From: Candidatus Falkowbacteria bacterium LH_S3
GTDB taxonomy: Bacteria > Patescibacteriota > Patescibacteriia > Patescibacteriales > JAGXOH01
Assembly: GCA_023659985.1 (NCBI GenBank)
Contig: JAGXOH010000003.1
Span: forward strand, 1-40,799
Reading direction: 5' to 3'
DNA length: 40,799 nucleotides
Under the pieces are notes generated by a model, which ran no database searches, was not told the DNA's origin, and saw only the letters and a list, made by a program, of their open reading frames with translations. Below, in pieces: positions 1 to 9,012 of the stretch (its first letter is position 1; each line of letters opens with the position of its first letter). A program made the position numbers and the translations under genes.

Positions 1-2
1 CT

Positions 3-68
3 TTAAACAACATTAATTATCCCCAAAGTGTAACCTTGACCCTGCAACAGTACAAGACTTGCCAGTAG
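3..68 (+). CDS. possible 3' end of an upstream gene (partial)
   Basis: The frame starting at base 3 is open to a TAG at 66-68 and reads as about 21 residues ending YKTCQ. The other two plus-strand frames stop within the first 15 bases. No domain can be recognised in so short a tail. It may be the C-terminus of a gene starting outside the window, or only an open spacer. Confidence 0.22.
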   Translation, partial: LNNINYPQSVTLTLQQYKTCQ

Positions 69-147
69 CTAAAGTGCTGAGCTTATTGTTAATTATTTTA
101 TTTTTTTGTCATTAAAGCCAAAGTGCCTGCAAGTAATTATTTTTATT

Positions 148-1641
148 ATGCTTCCTGATTTTATTTTAAATATCTTAAACCGGATTGAAGATAAAGGTTT
201 TGAGGCGTATGCAGTAGGGGGATGCGTACGTGATTTGTTAATGGAAAGAAATAATTATTTTGGGGACTGGGATATAACCACCAATGCTTTGCCTGAAAAT
301 ATTTTAGAGATATTCCCAGAGGCTAAATATAATAATGATTTCGGCACTGTTCTCGTTCCTTATGAGGATGAAAGCAATGGCAAATCAGTGGTGGAGATAA
401 CTACCTTTCGTTCTGAGAGTGACTATAGTGATAGGCGGCATCCGGATAAGGTTATCTTTGAAAAATATTTGGATAAAGATTTGAACAGAAGGGATTTCAC
501 TATTAACGCTTTGGCTATGAAACCTAAAGATAGTCAAAAATCCATTCCTTCAGATATCAAGAAATGGACTTTTGAAAAAAACAATTATGTTATAATTGAT
601 CTTTTCGGAGGAGTGAAAGATATGGACAAAAAGATTATCCGGGCAGTAGGAGAGCCAGTTGATAGGTTCAGGGAAGATGCTTTGAGAATGATGCGGGCTA
701 TTAGATTCGCTTGCCAATTGGGTTTTTCCTTAGAATATAAGACAGAGCGGGCTATTAAGAAAATGGCTGGTTCTTTGAAGTTTATTGCCAATGAAAGAAT
801 ACGGGATGAATTAATTAAAGTACTGGAATCAGAGTATGCGTCCGAAGGAGTGATGCTTCTTCATAAAAATAAATTGCTTCAATACATTTTACCTGAATTG
901 GAGTTAGGATTAGGAGTCAAGCAGGATCGTCATCATATCTATACCGTGTTTAAGCACTCGGTTCTTTCCCTTAAGAGTTGTCAGAACAAGGATTGGCGGG
1001 TAAAATTAGCCGCGCTCTTACATGACGTCGGCAAACCTAAGGTTAAAAAAATTATTAACGGTCAAGCCACTTTTTATAACCATGAATATGTTAGCGCCAA
1101 AATGATGTCCAAGATAGCTCAGAGGTTAAATCTTTCTAATAAAGATAGTGTAAAAATTATCACTTTGATTAAAAATCATATGTTTTATTATAATGTTGGA
1201 GAGGTTACCGCCAGCTCTGTCCGTCGTTTAATAAGAAAAGTAGGAGAAGACAACTTAAAAGAACTTATTGATATTAGAATGGCAGACAGATTGGGTTCCG
1301 GAGTTCCAAAAGCCAAGCCTTATAAATTAAGGCATTTGGAGTATATGATGAAAAAAGTAAGTAAGGATCCGATATCAGTAAAAATGTTAAAAATAAACGG
1401 TGATGATTTAATGAAAAAGTTGGAACTAAACCCTGGGCCTAAAATTGGAGCTATACAGGAAGTCCTATTATCCGAAGTCTTAGATGACCCAAGTTTGAAT
1501 AACAAAAGATATTTGCTAAGGAGAAGCAAGGAACTAAAAGAAAAACAGTTAACTAATTTAGCCAAAAAAGCTAAAAGAAAGATAGGCCAAGAACAAGAAG
1601 AGCAGGATAAAAAAATAAAACAAGAATTTAGCGTGAAATAA
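148..1641 (+). CDS. CCA-adding tRNA nucleotidyltransferase / poly(A) polymerase family with HD domain
   Basis: A class II nucleotidyltransferase that by family adds or repairs the 3' CCA of tRNAs using CTP and ATP. From the ATG at 148 (497 aa) the head-domain motif GGCVRD is at residues 24-29 and the metal-binding GDWD, with D40 and D42, follows. Then come the RRDFTINALAM motif and the DLFGGVKD...RFREDALRMMRAIRF signature of the family. The C-terminal half carries an HD phosphohydrolase motif (LLHDVGKP). An in-frame TTG at 106 would add 14 residues with no counterpart in the family, so 148 is preferred. Five of the seven tRNA genes in this window do not encode CCA, so the activity is needed. 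Strict CCA-adding and A-adding enzymes cannot be separated by eye. Confidence 0.92.
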   Translation: MLPDFILNILNRIEDKGFEAYAVGGCVRDLLMERNNYFGDWDITTNALPENILEIFPEAKYNNDFGTVLVPYEDESNGKSVVEITTFRSESDYSDRRHPDKVIFEKYLDKDLNRRDFTINALAMKPKDSQKSIPSDIKKWTFEKNNYVIIDLFGGVKDMDKKIIRAVGEPVDRFREDALRMMRAIRFACQLGFSLEYKTERAIKKMAGSLKFIANERIRDELIKVLESEYASEGVMLLHKNKLLQYILPELELGLGVKQDRHHIYTVFKHSVLSLKSCQNKDWRVKLAALLHDVGKPKVKKIINGQATFYNHEYVSAKMMSKIAQRLNLSNKDSVKIITLIKNHMFYYNVGEVTASSVRRLIRKVGEDNLKELIDIRMADRLGSGVPKAKPYKLRHLEYMMKKVSKDPISVKMLKINGDDLMKKLELNPGPKIGAIQEVLLSEVLDDPSLNNKRYLLRRSKELKEKQLTNLAKKAKRKIGQEQEEQDKKIKQEFSVK

Positions 1642-1738
1642 GTATTAAATTATCTTAACCAATTTCCAATTTCTTGCCTTTTTTCTTAAACCTAAGAGAT
1701 TAGGAATTAGTCCATTAGAAATTAGAAATTTTATATCT

Positions 1739-2050
1739 ATGCAGATGAATATTACAGGTACCCAGATCACTTTAACCGATGACATCAAGGATTATATCCA
1801 AAGAAAAATGGATGTGTTAGAAAAATATTTAGGCGATATTCAGGTTATTAATTGCGATGTGGAAGTAGGTAAGGCGGTAAGTAAGCAACATAGCGGTTAT
1901 ATTTATAGAGCGGAAATAAATTTGCAAGTTCCTGGAGAGTTATTAAGGGTGGAAAAGACAGAAAAAGATCTACGAAAAGCCGTTGACAAAGTAAAGGATC
2001 ATATAGCTCGGTCAATCAAGAGATATAAAGGGAAAAAAGATAATAAATAG
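1739..2050 (+). CDS. hpf: ribosome hibernation promoting factor, short HPF/RaiA family
   Basis: A 103-aa protein of the RaiA/HPF family, which binds the decoding region of the 30S subunit and silences ribosomes in stationary phase or stress. It shows the N-terminal MNITGTQITLTDDIKDYIQRKM strand-helix pattern (given here only as the family hallmark), a central HxGxIYRAEINLQVPG strand, and a basic C-terminus (RSIKRYKGKK). It lacks the C-terminal dimerisation domain of long HPF, so it is the short form. Two ATGs (1739 and 1745) are possible starts. It lies between the tRNA nucleotidyltransferase and secA, the latter 58 bp downstream; hpf-secA adjacency is common in bacteria. Confidence 0.88.
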   Translation: MQMNITGTQITLTDDIKDYIQRKMDVLEKYLGDIQVINCDVEVGKAVSKQHSGYIYRAEINLQVPGELLRVEKTEKDLRKAVDKVKDHIARSIKRYKGKKDNK

Positions 2051-2094
2051 TTTTTAAATTCCTTATTTGTTCAATAAATTAAATTAAATTCAAT

Positions 2095-2100
2095 TATAAT
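2095..2100 (+). promoter_or_regulatory. -10 element TATAAT 8 nt before the secA start
   Basis: A perfect TATAAT is followed by 8 nt and then the secA ATG at 2109. With normal promoter geometry the transcript would begin at or within 1-2 nt of the start codon, giving a leaderless mRNA. No convincing -35 element and no Shine-Dalgarno sequence are visible. Confidence 0.45.
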
Positions 2101-2108
2101 AACCGATT

Positions 2109-4913
2109 ATGCGTAAAATTTTAGAAAAATTAGCAGGTGATCCAAATGAAAAAATACTTAAAACATTTCGTCCTTTGGTTAAGAAAATAAATGAATTTGA
2201 AGATAAATTTTCTAACATGAGTAATGATGAATTACAAGGAATGACTCGTCATTTTCAGGAAAGATTGGGGGTGGAGAATAAGACCAGAGAAGAAGTTTGG
2301 GGTAATGAAGAAAAAATAGATGAAAAAATGGAGGAAATATTACCAGAGGTCTTTGCCGTGGTTAGGGAGGCTGCTAAAAGAAAGTTAGGCCAAAGACATT
2401 TTGATGTTCAGCTTTTAGGAGGCATTAGTCTACATAAAGGCCAAATTGCGGAGATGAAAACAGGTGAGGGCAAGACTCTGGTTGCTATTCTGCCTATTTA
2501 TCTTAACGCTTTGACTAAAAGAGGGGCTCACTTAGTAACCGTTAATGACTATTTAGCTAAGATGGGTTCTGGCTGGATGGGGCCAATATATACTTTTTTA
2601 GGTATGAGTGTGGGAGTAATAACTCATTCTGCTTCTTATGTATATGATGAGGAATATTCAGATGATAACGAATATGATGAGAGGTTAAGTCATTTTCGGC
2701 CTGCTCAAAGGCAAGAAGCTTATAGTTGCGATATTGTTTACGGAACCAATAATGAATTTGGGTTTGACTGTCTTCGTGACAATATGGCTCACTCTTTCAA
2801 AGATCAAGTTCAAGGAGAGTTAAATTTCACCATTATTGATGAAGCAGATTCTATTTTAATTGATGAAGCCAGAACTCCTTTGATTATCAGCGCTCCGGCA
2901 GAGGAGTCCACTGATAAATATTTTCAATTCGCTCGGCTTGTAAGCAGATTGCAAGAAGAAGAAGATTATAATGTAGATGAAAAAATGAAAGCAGTTACTT
3001 TAAGCGAGCAGGGGATAAGTAAAATGGAGAAGTGGTTGGGTATGGATAATATTTATGTGGAAAAAGGTATTCAAGAAGTTCATCATATTGAACAGGCTTT
3101 AAAGGCTCAAGTATTATTTAAGAGAGAAAGGGATTATGTAGTAAAAGACGGTGGGGTTGTTATTGTTGATGAATTTACAGGCAGATTAATGCCTGGCAGA
3201 AGATATAGCGAAGGCCTCCATCAAGCTATAGAAGCAAAAGAAAATTTAGAAATACAAAGAGAATCTCAAACTTTAGCCACTATAACATTTCAAAATTTTT
3301 TTAGAATGTATAGAAAAATAAGTGGTATGACTGGCACGGCAGAAACAGAGGCTGAAGAATTCTCTCAGATTTATCATCTGGAAACAGTGGTTATTCCAAC
3401 TCACAAACCTATGATAAGAAAAGATTATAATGATTTGGTTTTCAGAAATGAAAATGGTAAGTTTAAGAGTATTATTAAAGATGTGGAAGAAAGAAATAAA
3501 AAAGGACAGCCTATCCTGATAGGCACAATTTCTATTGAGAAAAATGAAAAATTAGCTGAAATGATGAACAGAGAAGGTTTAAAACCGGAAGTGTTAAATG
3601 CCAAAAACCATGAAAGAGAGGCGCAAATAATTTCTCAAGCCGGTCAGCCTGGAGTTATTACTATTGCCACTAATATGGCAGGCCGAGGTGTGGATATTGT
3701 ATTAGGAGGAAATCCCCCTAACCAGGAAGAGCAGGAAAAAGTAAAACAAGTTGGAGGTTTGCATGTATTGGGCACAGAAAGGCATGAAGCTAGGCGAATA
3801 GACAATCAATTGCGAGGCAGGTCTGGTCGTCAAGGAGATTCCGGGTCTTCACAGTTCTATGTTTCGGCTGAAGATGATTTGATGCGTATATTTGGGGGAG
3901 AGAGAATGCAAAAGATTATGAGGACCCTTCAAGTTTCAGAGGATACTCCGGTAGAAAATAAAGTTGTTTCTCGATCTATAGAGTCTGCCCAGAAAAAAGT
4001 GGAAGGGAATAATTTTGATATCAGAAAACATTTGGTTGAGTTTGATGATGTTATTAACAAGCACAGAGAAGCTATTTATGGCAGACGCAAAGAAATATTA
4101 AGGCTATCTGAAGGTAAGGAAATATCTTCCACTTCTTCAGAGACCACTTATTCTGATTTGTCAGCCATAGTATTGGAAATGGTGGAAAATGAAATTGAGC
4201 AAGTAGTTAGTCTTCATACCGCGGCTGAAGATATTAATAATTGGGATATGGAAAAAGTTTATCAAGCAATATTCACTATTTTTCCAGTAAAAGAAAAGTT
4301 AAAACAAGATTTGTTTAAACAGACAGGAGGTGATAATAAAAAATTAGATAAAGCAAAAATAAGAACCGTTATTATTGAACATTTAATGAAGTTGGCTAAT
4401 GATAATTATAAGGAGATAAAGAATCAATTTCAAGCTGCAGGATTGGGAGTGGATTGGTATTCAATTGAAAAGAGTGTGTTGCTTCGTTCTATAGATACTC
4501 TATGGGTAGAGCATCTGGACGCGATGAGCCGCTTACGCCAAGGAGTTGGTTTACGCGGTTATGGTCAGCGCGATCCGTTAGTTGAATATAAAAAAGAAGC
4601 TTATAGGATGTTTAATGAATTAAATGATATGATACAGAAACAGGTGGTATATAGTATTTATAAGTTAAGTGCTATAGATAGTTCTTTCGGAGATACTTTT
4701 GCCGCTCCTACTTTAGCTGAGAGAGCCAGACAATTTCAAGCTCCATCCAAAACAATGAGCTCTTATAGCGGAGCTGATACTTCTTCAGGGAATTCTACTA
4801 CTACAACAATGAATGTTTCTAAGCCCAAAAATAATCAAGGAGAAAAAGTGGGCAGGAATGACCCATGTCCATGCGGGAGCGGAAAAAAATATAAAAAATG
4901 TTGCGGACGATAA
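2109..4913 (+). CDS. secA: protein translocase ATPase SecA
   Basis: The motor ATPase of the general secretory pathway, which pushes preproteins through SecYEG at the inner face of the membrane. The 934-aa product has Walker A MKTGEGKT at 116-123 and the DEAD-type box with IIDEADSILIDEARTPL near 242-258. NBD2 contains GRAGRGVD-like (ATNMAGRGVDIVLGG) and QLRGRSGRQGD motifs. The C-terminal zinc finger CPCGSGKKYKKCC is at 920-932, normally used to contact SecB or phospholipid. A short acidic insertion (YVYDEEYSDDNEYDERL) sits in the NBD1 region, as in other CPR SecA proteins I recall. The length is within the family norm. The gene gives the export route used by the pilins and surface proteins further along. 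Confidence 0.98.
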   Translation: MRKILEKLAGDPNEKILKTFRPLVKKINEFEDKFSNMSNDELQGMTRHFQERLGVENKTREEVWGNEEKIDEKMEEILPEVFAVVREAAKRKLGQRHFDVQLLGGISLHKGQIAEMKTGEGKTLVAILPIYLNALTKRGAHLVTVNDYLAKMGSGWMGPIYTFLGMSVGVITHSASYVYDEEYSDDNEYDERLSHFRPAQRQEAYSCDIVYGTNNEFGFDCLRDNMAHSFKDQVQGELNFTIIDEADSILIDEARTPLIISAPAEESTDKYFQFARLVSRLQEEEDYNVDEKMKAVTLSEQGISKMEKWLGMDNIYVEKGIQEVHHIEQALKAQVLFKRERDYVVKDGGVVIVDEFTGRLMPGRRYSEGLHQAIEAKENLEIQRESQTLATITFQNFFRMYRKISGMTGTAETEAEEFSQIYHLETVVIPTHKPMIRKDYNDLVFRNENGKFKSIIKDVEERNKKGQPILIGTISIEKNEKLAEMMNREGLKPEVLNAKNHEREAQIISQAGQPGVITIATNMAGRGVDIVLGGNPPNQEEQEKVKQVGGLHVLGTERHEARRIDNQLRGRSGRQGDSGSSQFYVSAEDDLMRIFGGERMQKIMRTLQVSEDTPVENKVVSRSIESAQKKVEGNNFDIRKHLVEFDDVINKHREAIYGRRKEILRLSEGKEISSTSSETTYSDLSAIVLEMVENEIEQVVSLHTAAEDINNWDMEKVYQAIFTIFPVKEKLKQDLFKQTGGDNKKLDKAKIRTVIIEHLMKLANDNYKEIKNQFQAAGLGVDWYSIEKSVLLRSIDTLWVEHLDAMSRLRQGVGLRGYGQRDPLVEYKKEAYRMFNELNDMIQKQVVYSIYKLSAIDSSFGDTFAAPTLAERARQFQAPSKTMSSYSGADTSSGNSTTTTMNVSKPKNNQGEKVGRNDPCPCGSGKKYKKCCGR

Positions 4914-4993
4914 GTTTAAATTGAAAAATGGAAATTCTAAGATTAGGTTTTCTCAGTAACGAATTTTCAATTTCAAATTTTTAATTTCTTTTT

Positions 4994-6133
4994 ATGGAAA
5001 TCTTTATTATTTTACTTTTAATCCTTCTTTTTTTTGGTATTTTAGCAGTTATTCTTATGCTTTATCGCAACAACTCTAGCTCTGATCGCCTTATTTCCAT
5101 GAAGGAGCAGGTTGACCAATTATCTCGACAGAACGAAGAGCTGCGCAAAACATTAGATCAAAAATTAAGTGAAAATTATAAAGCTACTCAACATCAATTA
5201 GATCGGAGTACAAATGTTATGCAAAATGTAACTGATCAGGCTAATAAGCTAATGTCTGATATTCATAAGCAAAGCCAAAATTTAATCACCAATGTTTCGG
5301 AAAAATTAACTAAATTAGATGAAACAAATAAACAGGTGGTTGATTTTTCCAGTCAGCTAAAAAATTTACAAGATATATTACAAAATCCCAAGCAGAGAGG
5401 TGTTTTGGGTGAATATTTTCTGGAAGAGACCTTAAAAAATGTCCTACCCCCGAATTCTTACAGTATGCAGTATAATCTGGGTAAAGATAAAAAGACAGGA
5501 CAAGAGTTATTAGTGGATGCGGTGGTTTTTGTCAAGGATAAGATTATTCCTGTTGATTCCAAATTTTCTTTGGAAAATTATGAAAAAATATTAAAATCTC
5601 AAGATAAAGAAGAAAGAAAGAAGTGGGAAAGCCAGTTCCGCCAAGACTTAAAGACTAGGATTGATGAAACCGCTAAATATATTCGTCCGGATAAAGGAAC
5701 TTTAGAATTTGCTTTTATGTTTATTTCTTCTGAAGCTATTTATTACGATTTATTGATCAATAAAGTGGGCGCGGTTAAAGTTAGTTCCCTGGATTTAATA
5801 GAATATGCTTTTCGGGATAAAAAGGTGATAATAGTTTCTCCTACCTCATTTTTGGCTTATCTACAGACTGTGCTTCAAGGATTAAGGGCAATGCAAATAG
5901 AGGAGTCTGCCAAAGATATTAAATCCAATGTGGAGAAATTAAGCAGTCATATTTTAAGTTACGAGAATTTTATAAAAAAGATGGGCAATAGTTTGGGAAC
6001 TACGGTTAACCATTATAATTATGCTTATAAAGAATTTAAGAAAATAGATAAGGATATAGTCAAAATTACAGGTAAAGAGCATGAGGTAGAACCTGAAAAC
6101 GTGGATAAACCCAAGTTGGAAGAGGAAGACTAA
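4994..6133 (+). CDS. rmuC: RmuC-family DNA recombination protein
   Basis: A membrane-anchored, coiled-coil protein with a PD-(D/E)XK-like nuclease core; RmuC limits recombination at inverted repeats and takes part in DNA repair. The 379-aa product begins with a transmembrane segment (residues 2-22, rich in I and L), followed by a long heptad-rich stretch (about 30-125). The RmuC domain follows, with the family's hallmark strings RGVLGEYFLEE, VDAVVFV...IPVDSKFSLENYEKI and FMFISSEAIYYDLL. The C-terminus is charged and disordered. It follows secA by 80 bp. An anti-inversion protein is of interest in a genome whose spacers are full of inverted repeats, but that link is only inference. Confidence 0.9.
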   Translation: MEIFIILLLILLFFGILAVILMLYRNNSSSDRLISMKEQVDQLSRQNEELRKTLDQKLSENYKATQHQLDRSTNVMQNVTDQANKLMSDIHKQSQNLITNVSEKLTKLDETNKQVVDFSSQLKNLQDILQNPKQRGVLGEYFLEETLKNVLPPNSYSMQYNLGKDKKTGQELLVDAVVFVKDKIIPVDSKFSLENYEKILKSQDKEERKKWESQFRQDLKTRIDETAKYIRPDKGTLEFAFMFISSEAIYYDLLINKVGAVKVSSLDLIEYAFRDKKVIIVSPTSFLAYLQTVLQGLRAMQIEESAKDIKSNVEKLSSHILSYENFIKKMGNSLGTTVNHYNYAYKEFKKIDKDIVKITGKEHEVEPENVDKPKLEEED

Positions 6134-6267
6134 AATATTATAATTTTCAATACTCAAATTTTAAATTTACATAAATTCTTATACCAAATTTAAGATTGTT
6201 TTGGATTTTGGTTATTGTAATTTATTTGAAATTTGGTGCTTATCATTTAGTTTTTTTGCAAGATCTT

Positions 6268-7158
6268 ATGTTAAAAGAGGCAATTGTTCGCACCATCACT
6301 TTTTTTGATCTTTTTGATTATCCCTTGACATCCACTGAAGTCTGGGAGTATATCGGAGTTAAGTGTGGTCTTAGAGAAGTTATTGTAATTTTGCAACAAA
6401 TGGTTGGCAAGGAAATCGGGCAAAAGGATGGGTTTTATTTTTTAAAAGAAAGAGATGAGATAGTGGAGATTAGAAGACAAAGATATAATTATTTTAAAAA
6501 AAAGTTGGCCAGAACTAAAAATATTTGCCGAATTTTTAGGTATATCCCTGGGATTAAGACAATAGCCATTAGCAATGTGATCGGAGGATATAATTTAAGA
6601 TATGGCGGTGATCTTGATTTTTTTATTATAACAGAAAAAGATAAAATTTGGTTGTCTAGATTTATGGCGGTAGCTATTACCGCATTGCTAGGATTAAGAC
6701 CCACTCCTCAAAAACAAATGAATAAAATCTGTTTGAATTTCTTTTTATCTGAAAATGGTCCGAGTATTAAAAAATTGAAAATAGAAAACGATATTTATTT
6801 TGATTACTGGATAGCAGGTTTAATTCCTGTCTATGACCGAGACGAAACTTTTGACTCTTTTATAAATGTTAATTCTCGAATAAAAAATATTTTCCCTAAT
6901 AGAAATTTTGGTTATAGTAGTTTTAGAGGACAGATTAATAAACAGCCGAGCCGATATACATTGAAAATATTAAATTTTATTTTCGGATGGTTTGAGAATA
7001 TTTTAAAAAAGGTTCAATTAAAATTATTAGCCCCAGAGCTTAAAAAAATAATGAATCAAGATACTCGGGTAGTTATAAATGACAGAGTTTTTAAATTGCA
7101 TACCCATGATAGAAGGGAGGAGTTTAGGGAAAAATATAAAAGAATGATAAATAATTAA
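6268..7158 (+). CDS. nucleotidyltransferase-like protein with N-terminal winged-helix-like region
   Basis: From the ATG at 6268 the product is 296 aa. The first ~70 residues (LKEAIVRTITFFDLFDYPLTSTEVW) look like a helical winged-helix domain. Residues about 105-125 carry SNVIGGYNLRYGGDLDFFII, close to the GS/GG-x(n)-DxD core of polymerase-beta-type nucleotidyltransferases, here GGDLDFF. The remainder is basic and amphipathic without a clear domain. I know similar proteins as 'nucleotidyltransferase' or hypothetical in CPR genomes; the substrate is unknown. A TTG at 6196 would add 24 hydrophobic residues and is less likely. The stop codon lies inside the first hairpin of the following repeat tract (7153-7171). 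Confidence 0.6.
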   Translation: MLKEAIVRTITFFDLFDYPLTSTEVWEYIGVKCGLREVIVILQQMVGKEIGQKDGFYFLKERDEIVEIRRQRYNYFKKKLARTKNICRIFRYIPGIKTIAISNVIGGYNLRYGGDLDFFIITEKDKIWLSRFMAVAITALLGLRPTPQKQMNKICLNFFLSENGPSIKKLKIENDIYFDYWIAGLIPVYDRDETFDSFINVNSRIKNIFPNRNFGYSSFRGQINKQPSRYTLKILNFIFGWFENILKKVQLKLLAPELKKIMNQDTRVVINDRVFKLHTHDRREEFREKYKRMINN

Positions 7159-7652
7159 GCAAAGCTTAATTGTTGAAAGTTGAAGGTTAAACGTTGAACG
7201 TTGAAGGTAAATTGAATTAAGCAAAGCATTTTAAATTAAGCAAAGCTTAATTGTTGAAGGTTGAAGGTTGAATGTTGAAAGAATAATTTGCCTTCTGCTA
7301 AATTGTTGAAAGTTGAAAGTTGAATGTTGAAAGTAAATTGAATTAAGCAGAGCTTAATTGTTGAAGGTTGAACGTTGAATGTTGAAAGAATAATTTGCCT
7401 TCGACAAATTGTTAAAAATTAAAAGTTGAACGTTGAAGGTTGAAAGAATAATTTGCCTTCTGCTAAATTGTTGAAGGTTGAAGGTTGAATGTTGAAGGTT
7501 GAAGGTTGAACGTTGAAAGAATAATTTGCCTTTGGCAAATTGTTGAAGGTTGAAGGTCGAACGTTGAAAGAATAATTTGCCTTCTGCTAAATTGTTGAAT
7601 GTTGAACGTTGAATGTTGAAAGAATCAATTGAATTAAGCAAAGTTTAGAAAA
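7153..7652. repeat. heptamer repeat tract with embedded hairpins (family 1)
   Basis: About 500 bp with no gene. The tract is built of 7-bp units GTTGAAA, GTTGAAG, GTTGAAC and GTTGAAT in runs of two to six. They are separated by two hairpin types: AATTAAGC-AAA-GCTTAATT (7153-7171 and 7234-7252, and with loop AGA at 7341-7359), and AATTTGCC-TTT-GGCAAATT (7523-7541) with several degenerate relatives reading ATTTGCCTTCTGCTAAAT. The recurring composite is GAATAATTTGCCTTC... followed by GTTGAAN units. A 95-codon minus-strand reading frame here is only the repeat read as protein. Confidence 0.9.
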
Positions 7653-7656
7653 CATT

Positions 7657-8961
7657 ATGTCTAGGTTTCAAAAAATAATAGAATATACTCTGTATCTTTT
7701 TGTTTTTCTTTTACCTTTTGGGACGCGTTATTTTATTGAGAAAGGTTTTGTAAATGGAGGTTATTTAGAATACAAAACCATTAGTTTGTATCTTTCGGAC
7801 ATTGTCTTGGTGTTTCTTTTAACATTTTTTTTGGTTCACCAATTTTTAAAAGTAAAAAAGTTTGGCTCTAAACATAATATTTCCTTGATTTGGTGGCTTA
7901 TTTCAGGGTTGGATTTAGCAGTGTTTATTTCCATTTTTCAGTCCCCTGATCATATTTTAGCTCTTTATAAATATGTAGTCTTTTTATTAGGTGTTGGTTT
8001 ATTTTGGGTAATTATTAGAATCAATTATTCTAAAGCCAAACTATATTTCAGCTTGTTGATAGCTTTGGCTATTCAAGCCAGTATTGGGATTTGGCAGTTT
8101 CTTTCCCAATCTGATTTTGCCTCTAAGTGGTTGGGAATGGCTATTCATCTGCCATCTCAAGCAGGAACTTCGGTAGTGGCGGTGGCTAGTCAAGGAGAAA
8201 GATGGTTGCGTGCTTATGGTGGTATGGATCACCCAAATATATTGGGAGGAGCATTAGTTATAGGAATACTTTTAACAATTTGGATGTTGGTCACTCCAAA
8301 AGGACAGAGGATAAAGGACAAAATTATACATTACGTCCTACTATTTGTTTTCACAACAGCTATTTTTTTTACTTTTTCTCGCTCTTCCTGGTTAAGTCTG
8401 TTTGTCGGATGTTTTATCATCTTAACTTTGAATTACACAAAAGGAGAAAAGAGAATTGCCAGGCAAGTCACTAAAGTTTTGGGGGTAATGGCAGTTTTGG
8501 TGGTTGTTTTAGTGGTGCAATTCCAAAATCTTGTCAATACTCGATTATTCACTACTAGCAGATTAGAAGTTAAGTCCAATGTTAGGCGAGTGGAATTATT
8601 GCAAAGCTCAAGCGATATAATAGGCCAAAATTTTGTTTTCGGGACCGGTGTTGGTAATTATTCTTTGGCTTTAGTTAAAGAAAAGCCGGATCAACCGGCA
8701 TGGACCTATCAGCCGGTGCATAACAGTTTTTTGTTAGTGCTTTCAGAAATAGGCTTTTTCGGTTTTATATTTTTTATTAGTGTGTTGGTATGGATAGGCT
8801 TAATTGTTTATAAGAGAAAAGATTATTTAGGCTTGTCTATTTTGTTTGGTTTGCTAATATTGATGATGTTTGAGCATTGGCTATGGAGCCTTCATTTTGG
8901 AATATTGTTTTTATGGTTAATATTAGGACTAGTGTATAAAAAGCCACAGGTAAGCAGTTAA
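7657..8961 (+). CDS. O-antigen ligase / Wzy-like polymerase family membrane protein
   Basis: A 434-aa polytopic membrane protein with about 11 hydrophobic segments and a large periplasmic loop. It shows the Wzy_C pattern: a GGMDHPNILGGALVIGI segment near residue 190 and the conserved VHNSFLLVLSEIGFFGF region near 350. Family members polymerise or ligate polysaccharide repeat units carried on undecaprenyl phosphate at the outer face of the membrane. Together with UppS (29.0 kb) and the sugar transferase starting at 40.7 kb it suggests surface glycan assembly or protein glycosylation, possibly of pilins. It starts at the first ATG after the repeat tract. Polymerase and ligase cannot be told apart here. 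Confidence 0.75.
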   Translation: MSRFQKIIEYTLYLFVFLLPFGTRYFIEKGFVNGGYLEYKTISLYLSDIVLVFLLTFFLVHQFLKVKKFGSKHNISLIWWLISGLDLAVFISIFQSPDHILALYKYVVFLLGVGLFWVIIRINYSKAKLYFSLLIALAIQASIGIWQFLSQSDFASKWLGMAIHLPSQAGTSVVAVASQGERWLRAYGGMDHPNILGGALVIGILLTIWMLVTPKGQRIKDKIIHYVLLFVFTTAIFFTFSRSSWLSLFVGCFIILTLNYTKGEKRIARQVTKVLGVMAVLVVVLVVQFQNLVNTRLFTTSRLEVKSNVRRVELLQSSSDIIGQNFVFGTGVGNYSLALVKEKPDQPAWTYQPVHNSFLLVLSEIGFFGFIFFISVLVWIGLIVYKRKDYLGLSILFGLLILMMFEHWLWSLHFGILFLWLILGLVYKKPQVSS

Positions 8962-9012
8962 TTTTTTAATTTCCCCACTATTGATTGCTTTTTAATTTTT
9001 AATAATTAAACT

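Noticed and set aside
7354..7641. 95-codon minus-strand ORF rich in FNIQRSTFN repeats
   Set aside because: It is the family 1 heptamer tract read as protein; 7-bp units cycle through frames and leave it open by chance.
7153..7652. Possible CRISPR array because of regular repeats
   Set aside because: Units are 7 bp without unique spacers of constant length, and no cas genes are near.
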